Positions 38,647-38,716 of a DNA stretch of 38,716 nt are shown piece after piece (the stretch's first letter is position 1; each line of letters opens with the position of its first letter). The notes under the pieces are model-generated. The model did no database searches, was not told where the DNA came from, and worked only from the letters and a program-made list of their open reading frames with translations. A program made the translations under genes and the position numbers. This DNA comes from Phascolarctobacterium sp. (GTDB taxonomy: Bacteria; Bacillota; Negativicutes; Acidaminococcales; Acidaminococcaceae): positions 1 through 38,716 of the forward strand of contig JAJQAO010000032.1 of assembly GCA_021203775.1 (NCBI GenBank). Direction: 5' to 3'.

Positions 38647-38684
38647 AAAATAGCCCTTCTGATATTTCAGAAGGGCTGTTTTAT
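38647..38684 (+). terminator. Intrinsic terminator after pckA
   Basis: AGCCCTTCTG-atattt-CAGAAGGGCT followed by a T-rich tract. Confidence 0.9.
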
Positions 38685-38716
38685 ACCATAAAAATCTTTA
38701 CAAACATATTTATAGC

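Noticed and set aside
1-38716. Mobile element, prophage, CRISPR array, rRNA or tRNA genes
   Set aside because: No transposase/integrase ORFs, no periodic direct repeats and no rRNA/tRNA sequence were recognised by reading both strands.

Overview
This 38.7 kb window is a gene-dense bacterial chromosome segment. Gene content (split HisZ/HisG, korDABC, PdxST with a MocR regulator, ATP-type PEPCK, metNIQ) suggests a Firmicutes/Negativicutes-like genome, but that is inference. Most of it is recognisable housekeeping or metabolic sequence: YigZ; pdxR/pdxST; sbcCD; an orphan ABC substrate-binding lipoprotein; a thiW / small membrane protein / ArsR cluster; a class III CoA-transferase; an M48 protease; an FbpABC-like ABC operon with two different ATPases; a MatC-like transporter; a PaaI thioesterase; a DUF362 ferredoxin protein; purC; a 2-oxoacid:ferredoxin oxidoreductase operon; a TetR regulator; metNIQ behind a SAM-I riboswitch; a complete his operon led by a YerC/TrpR-like regulator; an orphan hypothetical gene; and pckA. 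I see no phage, transposon, CRISPR, rRNA or tRNA signal. The strongest candidate for something undescribed is a roughly 200-nt stand-alone structured RNA at about 21,400-21,605 on the + strand. It has a consensus-like promoter, several perfect hairpins and an intrinsic terminator, and it lies between genes of the opposite strand. Second is an ECF S-component (ThiW-like) operon carrying its own predicted Zn/Co-sensing ArsR protein, with a TGAAC palindrome at its start.
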